Assembly: GCA_964655775.1 (NCBI GenBank)
Contig: CAZZNQ010000055.1
Coordinates: forward strand, 1-27,345
From: CAZZNQ01 sp964655775
GTDB lineage: Bacteria; Planctomycetota; Brocadiia; SM23-32
Length of the DNA stretch: 27,345 bases
Direction of reading: 5' to 3'
Part shown: positions 15,602-24,223 of the stretch, piece after piece
Layout of the letters: every line of letters begins with the position of its first letter
How positions within the stretch are numbered: position 1 is the stretch's first letter
Translations under genes and position numbers: made by a program
The notes under the pieces: generated by a model
Databases searched by the model: none
What the model was told of the DNA's origin: nothing
What the model saw: only the letters and a program-made list of their open reading frames with translations

Positions 15602-17247
15602 TTTCTCGCCTCCACGGCGGCGTTCATCTTGCATACTCCGGCGGGGCAGTGCTTGTCCTCGATGTGCGCCATGTACTCGTCGCGGAAATAGCGCAGCGTG
15701 CTCAGCACCGGGTTGGGCGAGGTCTGCCCCAGTCCGCACAGGCTGGTCTCCTGCACCACCTCGCACAGTTCCTCCAGCATCTCCAGGTCTTCCATGGCGG
15801 CGGAGCCGTCGGTGATCTTCGTGAGCAGGGCGTGCATCTGCGGGGTGCCCACCCGGCAGGGCACGCACTTGCCGCAGGACTCGGTGCGGCAGAAGTCCAT
15901 GAAGTACTTCGCCACGTCCACCATGCACGAGGTGCTGTCCATCACGATCATGCCGCCGGAGCCCATGATGGAGCCGACCTCCCGCAGCGACTCATAGTCC
16001 ACCGGCATGTCCAGGTACCGGGCCGGTATGCAGCCGCCGGACGGGCCGCCGGTCTGCACGGCCTTCAGTTCCCGGCCCTGGGGTATGCCGCCGCCGATGT
16101 CGTAGATGATCTCGCGGAGGGTGGTGCCCATAGGGACCTCGATGAGGCCGGTGTTCACCACGCGTCCCGCAAGGGCGAACACCTTGGTGCCCTTGCTCTT
16201 CTCCGTGCCGATGCCGGCGAACCAGTGACCGCCGTTGCGCAGGATGGCGGGCACGTTGGCGAAGGTCTCTACATTGTTGATCAGCGTCGGGCAGCCCCAC
16301 AGGCCGTAGTTGGCCGGGAACGGCGGACGGGGCCGCGGAGTCCCACGCCGGCCCTCGATGGAGGCCATCAGAGCGGTCTCCTCGCCGCAGACGAAGGCTC
16401 CGGCGCCCAAGCGAATCTCCAGGTTGAAGTCGAATCCCGTGCCCCCGATGCCGACGCCCAGCAGCCCGGCCCGCTTCGCCCGTGCGATGGCTTTGCGCAG
16501 GCGCTCAATGGCGAGGGGATACTCGGCGCGAACGTAGACGAATCCCCGCTCCGCTCCGACGGCGTAGCCGGCTATGGCCATCCCTTCCACCACCCGGTGG
16601 GGATCGCTCTCGAGCACGCTGCGGTCCATGAACGCGCCCGGGTCACCTTCGTCGGCATTGCAGACAACGTATTTCGGGCGCCCCGGAGCCTTGGCGACCG
16701 TGCTCCACTTGAGCCCGGTGGGGAATCCGGCCCCGCCCCGGCCCCGAAGCCCGCTCACGGATATCTCGTTGACGACTTCGACGGGTGCCATCTCGGTCAG
16801 CGCCCGGGTCAGGCCGGAATAGCCGCCGGCCGCAATGTATTCCTCTATGCGTTCGGGGTCCACGGCGCCGGCGTTCTCCAGCACGATCTTCAACTGCTTG
16901 GCCAAGGCCTCCTTCTCGGCTTTCACCTCCAGCCTTGCGACCGGTTCACCGCCCAGGGCGGCGACGATGTCGGCAGCGTCTTCGGGCTTCACCCGTCCGT
17001 ACAGCATGCCGTCCGGTTCGACGCTCACCACGGGCCCGGCCGCGCACGGTCCCATGCAGCCGACGCCCCTGGCGCGACACGATTCACCGAGGCCCCGCTC
17101 CTCGATCTCCTTCTCCAGGGCCTCAAGCACGCGGTCGCTGTGAGAGGACAGGCATCCCGCCGCGACGCAAACGTTTATCGTGTGGGCGTAATGCTTTTCG
17201 GCTTCCTGCTCTTCGGCCGCGACCTGTTCCAGTTCCTCAGGCATCAT
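15598..17247 (-). CDS. hoxF: Diaphorase subunit HoxF (NADH/FMN)
   Basis: This 549-residue subunit oxidises NADH, or reduces NAD+, through FMN. The N-terminal thioredoxin-like [2Fe-2S] domain has Cys27, Cys32, Cys64 and Cys68 (INVCVAAGC and GVGCMGPCAAGP). The NuoF-like core follows, with the FMN/NADH glycine motif GLRGRGGAGFPTGLKW, the NAD-binding stretch GAGAFVCGEETALMASIEG, and the [4Fe-4S] motif ESCGKCVPCRVGT with the fourth Cys in SLCGLGQ. A short Cys-containing tail (HCPAGVCK) ends the protein. Two adjacent ATG codons at 17247 and 17244 lie within the end of hoxE (11-base overlap), so either may start it. Length is normal for HoxF. Confidence 0.96.
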   Translation of the reverse strand: MMPEELEQVAAEEQEAEKHYAHTINVCVAAGCLSSHSDRVLEALEKEIEERGLGESCRARGVGCMGPCAAGPVVSVEPDGMLYGRVKPEDAADIVAALGGEPVARLEVKAEKEALAKQLKIVLENAGAVDPERIEEYIAAGGYSGLTRALTEMAPVEVVNEISVSGLRGRGGAGFPTGLKWSTVAKAPGRPKYVVCNADEGDPGAFMDRSVLESDPHRVVEGMAIAGYAVGAERGFVYVRAEYPLAIERLRKAIARAKRAGLLGVGIGGTGFDFNLEIRLGAGAFVCGEETALMASIEGRRGTPRPRPPFPANYGLWGCPTLINNVETFANVPAILRNGGHWFAGIGTEKSKGTKVFALAGRVVNTGLIEVPMGTTLREIIYDIGGGIPQGRELKAVQTGGPSGGCIPARYLDMPVDYESLREVGSIMGSGGMIVMDSTSCMVDVAKYFMDFCRTESCGKCVPCRVGTPQMHALLTKITDGSAAMEDLEMLEELCEVVQETSLCGLGQTSPNPVLSTLRYFRDEYMAHIEDKHCPAGVCKMNAAVEARK

Positions 17248-17776
17248 GGTTCATCCACCCCCTGATCGTCTCCAGAACGTCCTCGGGTGCCAGGTTGCCG
17301 GTCACTTCGCCGTCAAGCACCGCCGCCGGTGCGATTCCACAGGTCCCGAGGCACCGGGCCGTCAACACGGACAGCTTGCCGTCCGCCGTGGTCTCGCCGG
17401 GCTCGACTCCGTATTCGTCCTTGATGGCGGCCAGGATGTCGGCTGCGCCCTTGATATAGCAGGCCGTCCCCATGCAGATCACGCAGGTATGTTCGCCCTT
17501 GGGCTTGAGCGTGAAGAAGTGGTAGAAGGTGGCCACACCGTATACGGCGCTGAGAGGCAGCCGCAGCGACTCCGCAACGTAACGCAGCGCTTTTTCCTCC
17601 AGGTAGCCGAACGCGTCCTGGACGGCGTGCAGCACCTCAATAAGCCCGTGACGCTGGTAGCCGAGCCGTCGCATCGTCGCCTGGACGAGCTTCCATCGCC
17701 GGTCGTCGGTAGGCGGCTCGGGTCTTGCCGTATCTCTCTTCTGTGCGGCGGTGAAAGCTGTGCCTGGCGGATTCAT
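17237..17776 (-). CDS. hoxE: Diaphorase subunit HoxE (NuoE-like [2Fe-2S] protein)
   Basis: This 179-residue protein is the 24-kDa-like subunit of the HoxEFU diaphorase. The thioredoxin-fold [2Fe-2S] site has Cys101 and Cys106 (ICMGTACY) and Cys142 and Cys146 (ARCLGTCG). The helical N-terminal domain includes the family signature YGVATFYHFFTLKPKGEH (79-96). It is the first gene of hoxEFUYHW, all spaced at 13 bases or less or overlapping. The ATG at 17776 has no strong Shine-Dalgarno site. It diverges from hflX across 316 bases. Confidence 0.95.
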   Translation of the reverse strand: MNPPGTAFTAAQKRDTARPEPPTDDRRWKLVQATMRRLGYQRHGLIEVLHAVQDAFGYLEEKALRYVAESLRLPLSAVYGVATFYHFFTLKPKGEHTCVICMGTACYIKGAADILAAIKDEYGVEPGETTADGKLSVLTARCLGTCGIAPAAVLDGEVTGNLAPEDVLETIRGWMNHDA

Positions 17777-17920
17777 TGCGCGAGACTCACGGTTCTAAGA
17801 TGGATGCCTGGGAAGGAAGGCCGGACAGCGTATGTACGGCGCGGTCGGCTCGCCCCCGGAAGGATCGGATCAACCGGCGCCTGCGTCCGTGCGAACGTAG
17901 ATTCCAGGTTACGAGCCAGT

Positions 17921-17949
17921 ATGGTACGCCTTCTATGGTCCGCGTGCAA
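17921..17949 (-). promoter_or_regulatory. Possible sigma-70 promoter for the hox operon
   Basis: On the minus strand TTGCAC (17944-17949) and TACCAT (17921-17926) are separated by 17 bases. Both boxes are partial matches. It would give a leader of about 138 bases before hoxE. The 316-base gap 17777-18092 contains this, the hflX promoter candidate, and otherwise nothing I recognise. Confidence 0.33.
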
Positions 17950-18004
17950 GTTCATATCCGCCCCAAGCGATGTCTCGCGGGCGCCGAAGCGGGAGATTTC
18001 CGGA

Positions 18005-18033
18005 TGGCGAGGGCGGTCCCCATCGCGTATAAT
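18005..18033 (+). promoter_or_regulatory. Possible sigma-70 promoter for hflX
   Basis: A perfect TATAAT (18028-18033) stands 17 bases after a weak TGGCGA (18005-18010). The start point would be near 18040, about 53 bases before the hflX ATG. The strong -10 box is the main support. Confidence 0.45.
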
Positions 18034-18092
18034 CGGATGGAGAGGTAAGGAGAGTTCGAAACAAGAATTGTCAGGAGCAACACGATCACAGT

Positions 18093-19427
18093 ATGGCGGA
18101 TCTGAAAAGAGCGGATCTGGCTCTGCGAGCGGAGCGGGCTGTGCTTTGCCAGGTGGTATCGGTGGAGGATCGCAGCGACGCCGACGAGACCTTCGAGGAA
18201 CTGGAAGCCTTGGCGCGCAACGCCGGCGCGCGCGTGATAGGGGGATTGCGGCAAAAGCGGACTCAGCCGGATCCGCGCTACTACGTGGGGAAGGGCAAGC
18301 TGGCCGAGCTCAAGCGCTGCTGCGATGCTGCCGAGGCGGACGTGGTGGTTTGCGACGACGAGCTCAGCCCCAACCAGGTCAAGGTGTTGGAGTCGCATCT
18401 CGGGGTAAAGGTGGTGGACCGCACCGAGGTCATCCTCGATATCTTCGCCGCCCACGCCCGGACGAAGCAGGCGCGATTGCAGGTGGAGCTGGCGCAGTTG
18501 CAGTACGAATTCCCCCGGCTGAAGCGCATGTGGACACATCTGGACCGGACCGCCGGCGGCACGCTCGGTGGGCCGGCCGGAGGCGGAATAGGAGTGCGCG
18601 GGCCCGGTGAGAAGCAGCTCGAGGTGGACAGGCGCCTCGTGCAGAAGCGCATCCACGATCTGCAGAACAACCTGGCGAAGATCGAACGACGCCGCGAGGC
18701 GACGGTGGACGCGCGGGCGAATCAGTTTCTGACCGCCGCGCTGGTGGGCTACACGAACGCGGGTAAGTCCAGCCTGATGAATGCACTGGCCGGCTCAGAT
18801 GTGCCGGTCCGCGACCGTCTTTTTGAGACCCTCGACACCCGCACGCGCCGCTGGGATCTGGGCGAGGGGCTGACGGCGCTGCTCAGCGATACCGTCGGAT
18901 TCGTCCGCAAGTTCCCGCATCAGTTGGCGGCGTCATTCCACGCGACCCTCGAGGAGGCCGTGCAGGCGGACGTCCTTCTGCACGTGATCGATGCCTCAAA
19001 CGCCAACAGCGAGCGCGAGGTCACGGCGGTGCGAAGGGTGCTGGAGGAGATCGACTGTCTCGGAAAGCCCACTCTCTATCTGCTCAACAAGGTTGATGCC
19101 GTGGAGGACCTTTCAGAGGTGCCTCTCCTGAGGGATGCGGTGGGCGAGGTGATCTGCACCAGCGCCGTGACCGGACAGGGACTGGACGAGGTGCGCCGGC
19201 GCGTTGCCACGGCGGCGCAGAAGCGCTACACCCGGGCGCACGTCGCCGTGGAGTCGAATCTGGGCCGGATCAACGCCTACCTTCACGAGAACGGGCGCGT
19301 TCTGGAGGAGTCTGTTGCCGGGCATACCATGCATTACACGGTCAGCATCGGTCCGGAACACGTGGGCGTCCTCCGCAAGATGGGCGCCGAAGTCGAGGAG
19401 GACGCCGTCGGCCGGCCTCAGCAGTGA
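18093..19427 (+). CDS. hflX: GTPase HflX
   Basis: This 444-residue GTPase binds the large ribosomal subunit and can split stalled ribosomes under stress. The N-terminal HflX domain has YYVGKGKLAEL (63-73), followed by the glycine-rich linker GGGIGVRGPGEKQLEVDRR (163-181). The G domain has G1 GYTNAGKSS (219-227), a threonine-containing switch I, G3 SDTVGF and G4 NKVD. A C-terminal domain of about 60 residues follows. The start ATG has AGGAG 15 bases upstream, which is wide, but no earlier in-frame start is better. It is separated from apbE by 211 bases, in which I see only a weak inverted repeat and no gene. Confidence 0.95.
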   Translation: MADLKRADLALRAERAVLCQVVSVEDRSDADETFEELEALARNAGARVIGGLRQKRTQPDPRYYVGKGKLAELKRCCDAAEADVVVCDDELSPNQVKVLESHLGVKVVDRTEVILDIFAAHARTKQARLQVELAQLQYEFPRLKRMWTHLDRTAGGTLGGPAGGGIGVRGPGEKQLEVDRRLVQKRIHDLQNNLAKIERRREATVDARANQFLTAALVGYTNAGKSSLMNALAGSDVPVRDRLFETLDTRTRRWDLGEGLTALLSDTVGFVRKFPHQLAASFHATLEEAVQADVLLHVIDASNANSEREVTAVRRVLEEIDCLGKPTLYLLNKVDAVEDLSEVPLLRDAVGEVICTSAVTGQGLDEVRRRVATAAQKRYTRAHVAVESNLGRINAYLHENGRVLEESVAGHTMHYTVSIGPEHVGVLRKMGAEVEEDAVGRPQQ

Positions 19428-19638
19428 CCGGCGGTACGCCACTGTTCGGCGTCGGGGAAAACGGTCTTATCGGCCTCGAGCGCTGACCTTTTCGCCTTGT
19501 TTTCGCAGTTGCCGAATCGATGTTTCCAGCTTCGACTTCCCCGATCACCTTCATCGCACGCAACGGCTTTCCCGGGGCGTACATGTTGTGGGGCGCCCGA
19601 GGGCGGACGCGATTCATGTTTGGGAATGACGTCGAGAT

Positions 19639-20727
19639 ATGACTGCAGAGCACGACAAGAGCCGAGGCTTCCGGGCGGCCGGCCTGTCCGCGGCCACGGT
19701 GGGCCTGGTGGTGGTCTTGCTGCTCGTGGCGGGTCGCTCAGGGCGCAACTCGCCGGCCGTTCCGGTGCGTGTGTACCCGCACCCGAAGGCGGAAGGGTCT
19801 TTCCTGGCCCAGTTCAGCGCGATGGGCACGGACGCGCGCCTTCAGGTGCAGGCGGCCGGCTTAGACGACGCAAGGCGGATGTGCGAGGCGGCCGCGCAGA
19901 GGGTGTGGGGCCTGGAAGCCCTGATGAGCACGTACAGCCCCGGCAGCGAAGTCAGCGCGCTCAACGGGCCGGGGCGGCGCGAGTTCGTGCCCTTGTCGCC
20001 GGATACCCTGGCTGTGATCGCGGAGGCGAAGCGGATGCACGCGCTGACCGATGGCGCATTCGAGGTCACTTACGCGCCGTTGCGAACGCTGTGGCGCCAC
20101 GCCCAGGAGTTGGGGCGCGTCCCGCAGCCGCAGGAGGTCGAGAAGGCACTGGCGATGGTGGGGCTCTCAAAGCTGACGGTGAAGGGTGCAAGAGCGCGTC
20201 TGGATTGCGACGGCATGGAGGTGGACCTCGGTGGCATCGCCAAGGGTTATGCGATAGACTCTGCCGCCGAGATGCTTCAGCATTCGGGCGCGGAGTCCGG
20301 CATCGTGGACATTGGCGGCGACATGCGGCTGTTCGGGCGAATGGCCCCCGGTCGGGACTGGCGGGTCCGAGTGCGGCAGGTGAAAGGCGCAGCCGCGGAC
20401 CACGTTCTGACGCTGCCTCCGTGCGCGGTGGCCACCAGCGGCGATTACGAGCGCGGCTTCCGGATCGGCGACAAGCGGTACTCGCACATCGTCGACCCCC
20501 GGACCGGTTGGCCGGTGGAGAACATGACCAGTGTGACCGTGGTCGCGCCGGATGCGATCAGCGCCGACGGTCTCGCCACGGGGCTGAGTGTGCTGGGCGT
20601 GGAGCGTGGGATCGAGATCGTTGATTCCCTTCCCGGCGTAGAGTGCCTGATAATGGAACGCAGGGCGGACGGCAGCGTGAGAGACCACGCGTCCGCCGGC
20701 TTCCCAAAGCTGATGGAGAAACCGTGA
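19639..20727 (+). CDS. apbE: FAD:protein FMN transferase (ApbE), membrane-anchored
   Basis: This 362-residue enzyme attaches FMN to target flavoproteins such as RnfG or NqrC. The family motifs are present: MSTYSPGSEVSALN, DLGGIAKGYAID, IVDIGGDMRLFG, ATSGDYERGF and SHIVDPRTGWPV, with a metal-binding Asp region in SADGLATGL. Residues about 14-32 form a hydrophobic segment after a charged start, giving an N-terminal membrane anchor or uncleaved signal; no lipobox Cys follows. No Rnf or Nqr genes lie in the window, so its substrate is elsewhere. Its stop overlaps the next gene by one base (TGATG), coupling it to the PH-like unknown, rnpA and yidD. Confidence 0.93.
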   Translation: MTAEHDKSRGFRAAGLSAATVGLVVVLLLVAGRSGRNSPAVPVRVYPHPKAEGSFLAQFSAMGTDARLQVQAAGLDDARRMCEAAAQRVWGLEALMSTYSPGSEVSALNGPGRREFVPLSPDTLAVIAEAKRMHALTDGAFEVTYAPLRTLWRHAQELGRVPQPQEVEKALAMVGLSKLTVKGARARLDCDGMEVDLGGIAKGYAIDSAAEMLQHSGAESGIVDIGGDMRLFGRMAPGRDWRVRVRQVKGAAADHVLTLPPCAVATSGDYERGFRIGDKRYSHIVDPRTGWPVENMTSVTVVAPDAISADGLATGLSVLGVERGIEIVDSLPGVECLIMERRADGSVRDHASAGFPKLMEKP

Positions 20728-21410
20728 TGGCGTCCGTCGAGGAACTGAGGATCAGGCTTTGCGATCTTGGATTCCGCATCCTGCAGATGCCTCCCGAACA
20801 GGCAAGAGCGGGCAGCGCGGCGGCGGCGCTGAAGCGCTATCTGCGGCTGAAGAGGGGCGGCCTTGCGGCGGCGTTGGAGATCGAGGCGGAGGGCGACGCC
20901 GTGTTGGTTCGCGCTCGTGGCGAAGCGCCGGGCGAGATGCTCCGCGAGTTGCGCGAACTGATCGCGCAGGCCCGTGTGCCCGAGGTCGACAGTGAGATCG
21001 AGGTGGACCCCGAAGAATTCGCCATTGAACTCGGCGACGTGGAACGCGGTCCTGAACTGGAGAGGGAGATCGCCCGAAGCCGGGTGCGCTACTTCCCCCA
21101 TCCCACCTGCGAATGGTTCGAGATCAGCACCGGCGAGCTCTTGCTCACCAACCGGTTGCTGACTTACACGCCGGAGTGGAACATCATGCCGGACGACGCC
21201 GCGCAGAAGGAGGGGCAGCACATCATTCCGCTGGATCGCGTGCTGGAGTTCCGGCGGGGCGAGTGGTGGGACGTGCCGTGTCTGATGGTCGAGTTGCCTG
21301 AGATCACCTACCGGTATGGATGGCCGGCCGAGCGGACCGATCTGGACACCATCTTCGACGTCGACGAATGGCTGATGCACCTGCGCAATCTGTCCGAGCG
21401 TGCCGAATGA
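20727..21410 (+). CDS. Unknown protein with possible C-terminal PH/GRAM-like domain
   Basis: This 227-residue soluble protein belongs to no family I can name. Residues 1-110 are alpha/beta and acidic, with a short half (EIEVDPEEFAIELGDVERG) that ends an apparent first domain. The second half contains GELLLTNRLLTYTPEW, IIPLDRVLEFRRGEWW and PCLMVEL, a pattern like bacterial PH or GRAM-like domains in which the ligand pocket faces a 'Ltn-RL' strand. The ATG at 20727 overlaps the apbE stop and has GGAG eight bases upstream; GTG at 20724 is an alternative. Its stop overlaps the rnpA ATG (ATGA). No signal peptide is seen. Sandwiched between apbE and rnpA, it may be cotranslated with them, but its role cannot be inferred. 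Confidence 0.75.
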   Translation: MASVEELRIRLCDLGFRILQMPPEQARAGSAAAALKRYLRLKRGGLAAALEIEAEGDAVLVRARGEAPGEMLRELRELIAQARVPEVDSEIEVDPEEFAIELGDVERGPELEREIARSRVRYFPHPTCEWFEISTGELLLTNRLLTYTPEWNIMPDDAAQKEGQHIIPLDRVLEFRRGEWWDVPCLMVELPEITYRYGWPAERTDLDTIFDVDEWLMHLRNLSERAE

Positions 21411-21769
21411 CCGGGCGGTTCCAGTTCCCGCGCAGCGCCCGGCTTCTCACCAGCCGGGACTACATGCGCGTCTACCAGCAGGGGCTGCGCTTCTCCGCGC
21501 CGCCGTTGCGGTTCCGGGCGGTTCGCAACGGTCGGGACCTCAGCCGCCTCGGGCTCTCTGTGGGCCGCAAAGTGGGCGGGGCCGTGGTGCGCAATCGCTG
21601 GAAGCGCGCGATCCGCGAGGCATTCCGACTGGAGCGCCACCGGCTGAACACGGGTTGGGATATCGTGGCCTCAGTGGACTGGTCGGCCAATCGTTCGGAT
21701 GCGGCGGGCGTCGCCGATGCCTTCGGATCGCTGATCGAATTCCTGAACCGCCGGGATGCAGGGAGTTGA
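21407..21769 (+). CDS. rnpA: Ribonuclease P protein component RnpA
   Basis: This 120-residue basic protein is the protein subunit of RNase P, which matures tRNA 5' ends. The signature RNRWKRAIREAFR (62-74) and the preceding LGLSVGRKVGGAVV (49-62) are typical. The ATG at 21407 overlaps the stop of the previous gene. It is followed by yidD through a TTGA overlap. In most bacteria rpmH precedes rnpA and yidC follows yidD; here rpmH is absent from the plus strand upstream and yidC does not follow. Confidence 0.94.
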   Translation: MTGRFQFPRSARLLTSRDYMRVYQQGLRFSAPPLRFRAVRNGRDLSRLGLSVGRKVGGAVVRNRWKRAIREAFRLERHRLNTGWDIVASVDWSANRSDAAGVADAFGSLIEFLNRRDAGS

Positions 21770-22005
21770 ATCTGCTCAGGCTCATCAACCGCGTGCTGGT
21801 CGGCGGGGTCGTCTTGCTTGTGCGCGCCTACCAGGCGACACTTTCACCGATTCTGCCGCCCTCGTGTCGATTCACGCCGAGCTGCAGTCAGTACATGATT
21901 GAGGCCGTGCGGAAGAAGGGATTCGTCGTCGGCACGCTCAAAGGCCTCTGGCGCATCCTGCGCTGCAACCCGTTCTGCAGGGGTGGCTACGACCCCGTGC
22001 GCTGA
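21766..22005 (+). CDS. yidD: YidD family membrane protein insertion efficiency factor
   Basis: This 79-residue protein is YidD, a small amphipathic protein linked to membrane insertion by YidC. The core motif RAYQATLSPILPPSCRFTPS, followed by CSQYMIEAV and later RILRCNPFCRGGYDPV, is diagnostic. I chose the TTG at 21766 because it overlaps the rnpA stop as TTGA; a GTG at 21793 is the next option. The last 19 bases overlap the convergent HEAT-repeat gene on the opposite strand. Confidence 0.92.
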   Translation: MNLLRLINRVLVGGVVLLVRAYQATLSPILPPSCRFTPSCSQYMIEAVRKKGFVVGTLKGLWRILRCNPFCRGGYDPVR

Positions 22006-23777
22006 GCGCTCGGATAGCCCATCTCCAGCGCCTTGCGTATGTAGAAAAGCACCTCCTGGTGCTCTTCGATCAGGTCGTTTACCAGGGGGGCGCGCCGGTA
22101 GAAGCCGCTCTGGTCCCGGTTCCTCTGCAGGCGGTCAATGAAATCCAGTTCCGCCTCCTCCGCCTCGCGAAGCGCCGCGCCGGCTTCTTCGCCCCCGATG
22201 CGACCGAACGCGAGCGCGACGGTCCAGCGCACGTAAGCCGGATACTTGAACTCCTCAATGCGCCAGCGCCATGCCTGCAGCTGCTCGTCGGACGGATTCT
22301 GCCAGTCCTCCAACTCGATCGGCTCGGTGAAGGTGCCCTCATCCGTCAGACGTATCTGCCCCAGACCTTCCTCCATGTCTGCGGGTGCCTCGACGGGTCT
22401 GCCCTTGGTGGTGAGATACTTCGCGAGCGCCGGAACGGCCTTCTCGACGCGCAACTCGCCCAGTGTCTTTGCGGCGGCCCATACGATGATCGGCCCGGCT
22501 TCCCTGGGTATCCGTCTGCCGTCCGGTCCCTCGACCATCTGCGGCCGGCTTATGCGCGCCATCAGGAAGTCGACCACGAATTCGCCCGATTCGGTCAGCG
22601 CTTCCTGAGCGCGGATGCGCAGCGCCGTCAGGTCACGCAGCTTTGCCTCGCTGATCTTGGCACTGCCCGCCACGGTCTCCTGGAAACGGTCGAGTTCTTC
22701 GAGCAGGTACTCCACGCCAACGCGTTCCCGCACCTTGCACAGGGCGATGGCTGCACCGATGCGGACTCGGTTGTCCATGCCCTCGTCCTGCATGGTCTCG
22801 GTCAATACCTCGATGATCTCGCTCCGGCGCGCCCGTGGGCACCGCGGTGACTGCGCCGCGATTCCGAGCCCCTCCGCCGCGGCGACGCGCCACACGGTCT
22901 CCAGCCGGCGATCCTGGAAATCGGCCATCAGCTTGTCGATGCTCTCGTTGTCGGCGATCACACCCAGCGCCGCCAGGATCTTCTCGGCTCGCTTGCTGTC
23001 CAGAGTCTCGTCCAGCTCCGTGATAAGCGCGGCGCGCACCTCGTCCAGCACCTGTCGTGCTCGCGGAGTGCCGGGGCGGTCGGCGGCGATCCAGTCGACC
23101 AGCGGTCGCACGGCCAGGTCCTTGAGGGCCTTCAGGTTGGCCTCGGCTGCTTCGCGGATTGTGGGATCGTCAGCCGTCAGACTGTTCAACAGCAGGTCCG
23201 ACATCTCCTGCCTCGGCTCGGTCTGGTAGAGCAGTTTGCCCGCATACAGTGCCTGGATGCCCTCACCGGACTCGAACTTGCGCTGCAGCACGGCCGTCGC
23301 TTCGTCGTAGCGCATGTTCTTCAGCCCCTCCGATGCGAGCTTCACGCAGGCCGGCTGGTCCAGTTCCATCGCCTGGGTCAGAAGCTGCACCGCCCGTGCC
23401 TTCCACACCTGGGACAGTGTCGAGACGGCCGTAATCGCCGCGATCTGCACGGTTTCCACGGGATCGTCTATCTTGGTTCCGGCGACCACAAGCGACTCGC
23501 TGTGACGTATCCGGGCCAGCACCTTCAGCGCACCCACGCGCATGTTGACGTTGTCGTTGGCCAACGCGTCGGTCAGTGCCGGCAGGGCGCGTTTCTGCAT
23601 TCGGGCGAGCTCCTCGATGCCGCGCCGCTGCACGTCCTCCTTCTCGCTGCCCAGCAGATGCATGTAGTCCCGGGGATCGTCGCTTCGCGCGCACCCTCCG
23701 GCCGCGATCGCGGCGGCCAGAACCGTTCCCAGAATCATGTAAGTCGCAAGGCGCCACACGCCGCTTCTTCTACCCAT
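21987..23777 (-). CDS. HEAT-repeat lipoprotein
   Basis: This 596-residue protein begins with a lipoprotein signal peptide: a hydrophobic stretch of residues about 11-27, then the lipobox AAGGC with Cys29. It should be attached to a membrane and face the periplasm or outside. The rest is dominated by HEAT-like helical pairs, for example IEELARMQKRALPALTDALA, RVGALKVLARIRHSE and RVGAAIALCKVRERVG (approximate family pattern), ending in a charged Arg/Glu-rich helix. HEAT arrays usually bind proteins. The start ATG at 23777 lies about 70 bases after a good promoter at 23851-23879. It is not in a recognisable operon. The binding partner is unknown. Confidence 0.85.
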   Translation of the reverse strand: MGRRSGVWRLATYMILGTVLAAAIAAGGCARSDDPRDYMHLLGSEKEDVQRRGIEELARMQKRALPALTDALANDNVNMRVGALKVLARIRHSESLVVAGTKIDDPVETVQIAAITAVSTLSQVWKARAVQLLTQAMELDQPACVKLASEGLKNMRYDEATAVLQRKFESGEGIQALYAGKLLYQTEPRQEMSDLLLNSLTADDPTIREAAEANLKALKDLAVRPLVDWIAADRPGTPRARQVLDEVRAALITELDETLDSKRAEKILAALGVIADNESIDKLMADFQDRRLETVWRVAAAEGLGIAAQSPRCPRARRSEIIEVLTETMQDEGMDNRVRIGAAIALCKVRERVGVEYLLEELDRFQETVAGSAKISEAKLRDLTALRIRAQEALTESGEFVVDFLMARISRPQMVEGPDGRRIPREAGPIIVWAAAKTLGELRVEKAVPALAKYLTTKGRPVEAPADMEEGLGQIRLTDEGTFTEPIELEDWQNPSDEQLQAWRWRIEEFKYPAYVRWTVALAFGRIGGEEAGAALREAEEAELDFIDRLQRNRDQSGFYRRAPLVNDLIEEHQEVLFYIRKALEMGYPSAQRTGS

Positions 23778-23850
23778 GGGCTTTGCATCCTCAGGTCAAA
23801 TCGTCCGCGCGCATCACAGGATATCGACCGCCGGCCCCGGCGGCAGCTTC

Positions 23851-23879
23851 AACATATATGCGCCGCCAATCTTCGTCAA
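23851..23879 (-). promoter_or_regulatory. Sigma-70 promoter for the HEAT-repeat lipoprotein gene
   Basis: On the minus strand TTGACG (23874-23879) and TATGTT (23851-23856) are separated by exactly 17 bases. Five of six and four of six positions match consensus. The start point would be near 23844, giving a leader of about 67 bases. Confidence 0.6.
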
Positions 23880-24003
23880 GTGCCCATGCACATCGTTCTT
23901 GCATGCAGCCTGTGCTCGGGGTCCTTGCTTTCGGCGCCCAACGGCCGCGCGGTTAACTGCACGGCAACGCTCATCGCGTGCGCCCCGCCGTGAGGTCGGG
24001 CAA

Positions 24004-24055
24004 AGGCAGGCATCTGCCTCGTGCCGATCTCTGTAAGAATCGGCCCAAAAGGGCC
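24004..24055. other. Nested inverted repeats in the 573-base non-coding gap
   Basis: Three dyads are packed together: AGGCAG-GCAT-CTGCCT (24004-24019), GCCGAT (24023-24028) with ATCGGC (24039-24044), and GGCCC-AAAA-GGGCC (24042-24055). The last two share bases 24042-24044 and so cannot fully form together. The gap 23778-24350 holds these, three promoter candidates and no convincing gene; a minus-strand open frame through it (23971-24285) is judged non-coding because its first codon precedes the promoter start point. Confidence 0.55.
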
Positions 24056-24223
24056 TTCTGATAGCTCGGGTTCGTTTCGCAATCGGCCCACGCCCCCGGT
24101 TCGGCCCTCGCTTTCAAAAAGTCCACGCATGCGGCCCTTTCGACTGCCCCGGCGCCGGCCGCGCGAGGCCGACGCCCAATATCGGACGTGGGGCCGTCGG
24201 CATCGCCCTTATTCGCCTCCCGC

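Noticed and set aside
15592..17265. A 557-codon plus-strand open frame across hoxF
   Set aside because: It is antisense to a fully motif-supported HoxF and has no recognisable domain.
12876..17776. Complex I NuoEFG fragments without hydrogenase
   Set aside because: HoxY and HoxH with full NiFe ligands and the protease follow directly, so the set is a hydrogenase.
19430..19500. A terminator after hflX
   Set aside because: The inverted repeats present (for example ACGCC/GGCGT) are only five bases and not followed by a solid T run.
24042..24055. GGCCC-AAAA-GGGCC as a rho-independent terminator
   Set aside because: The stem is short and neither strand has a run of T after it.
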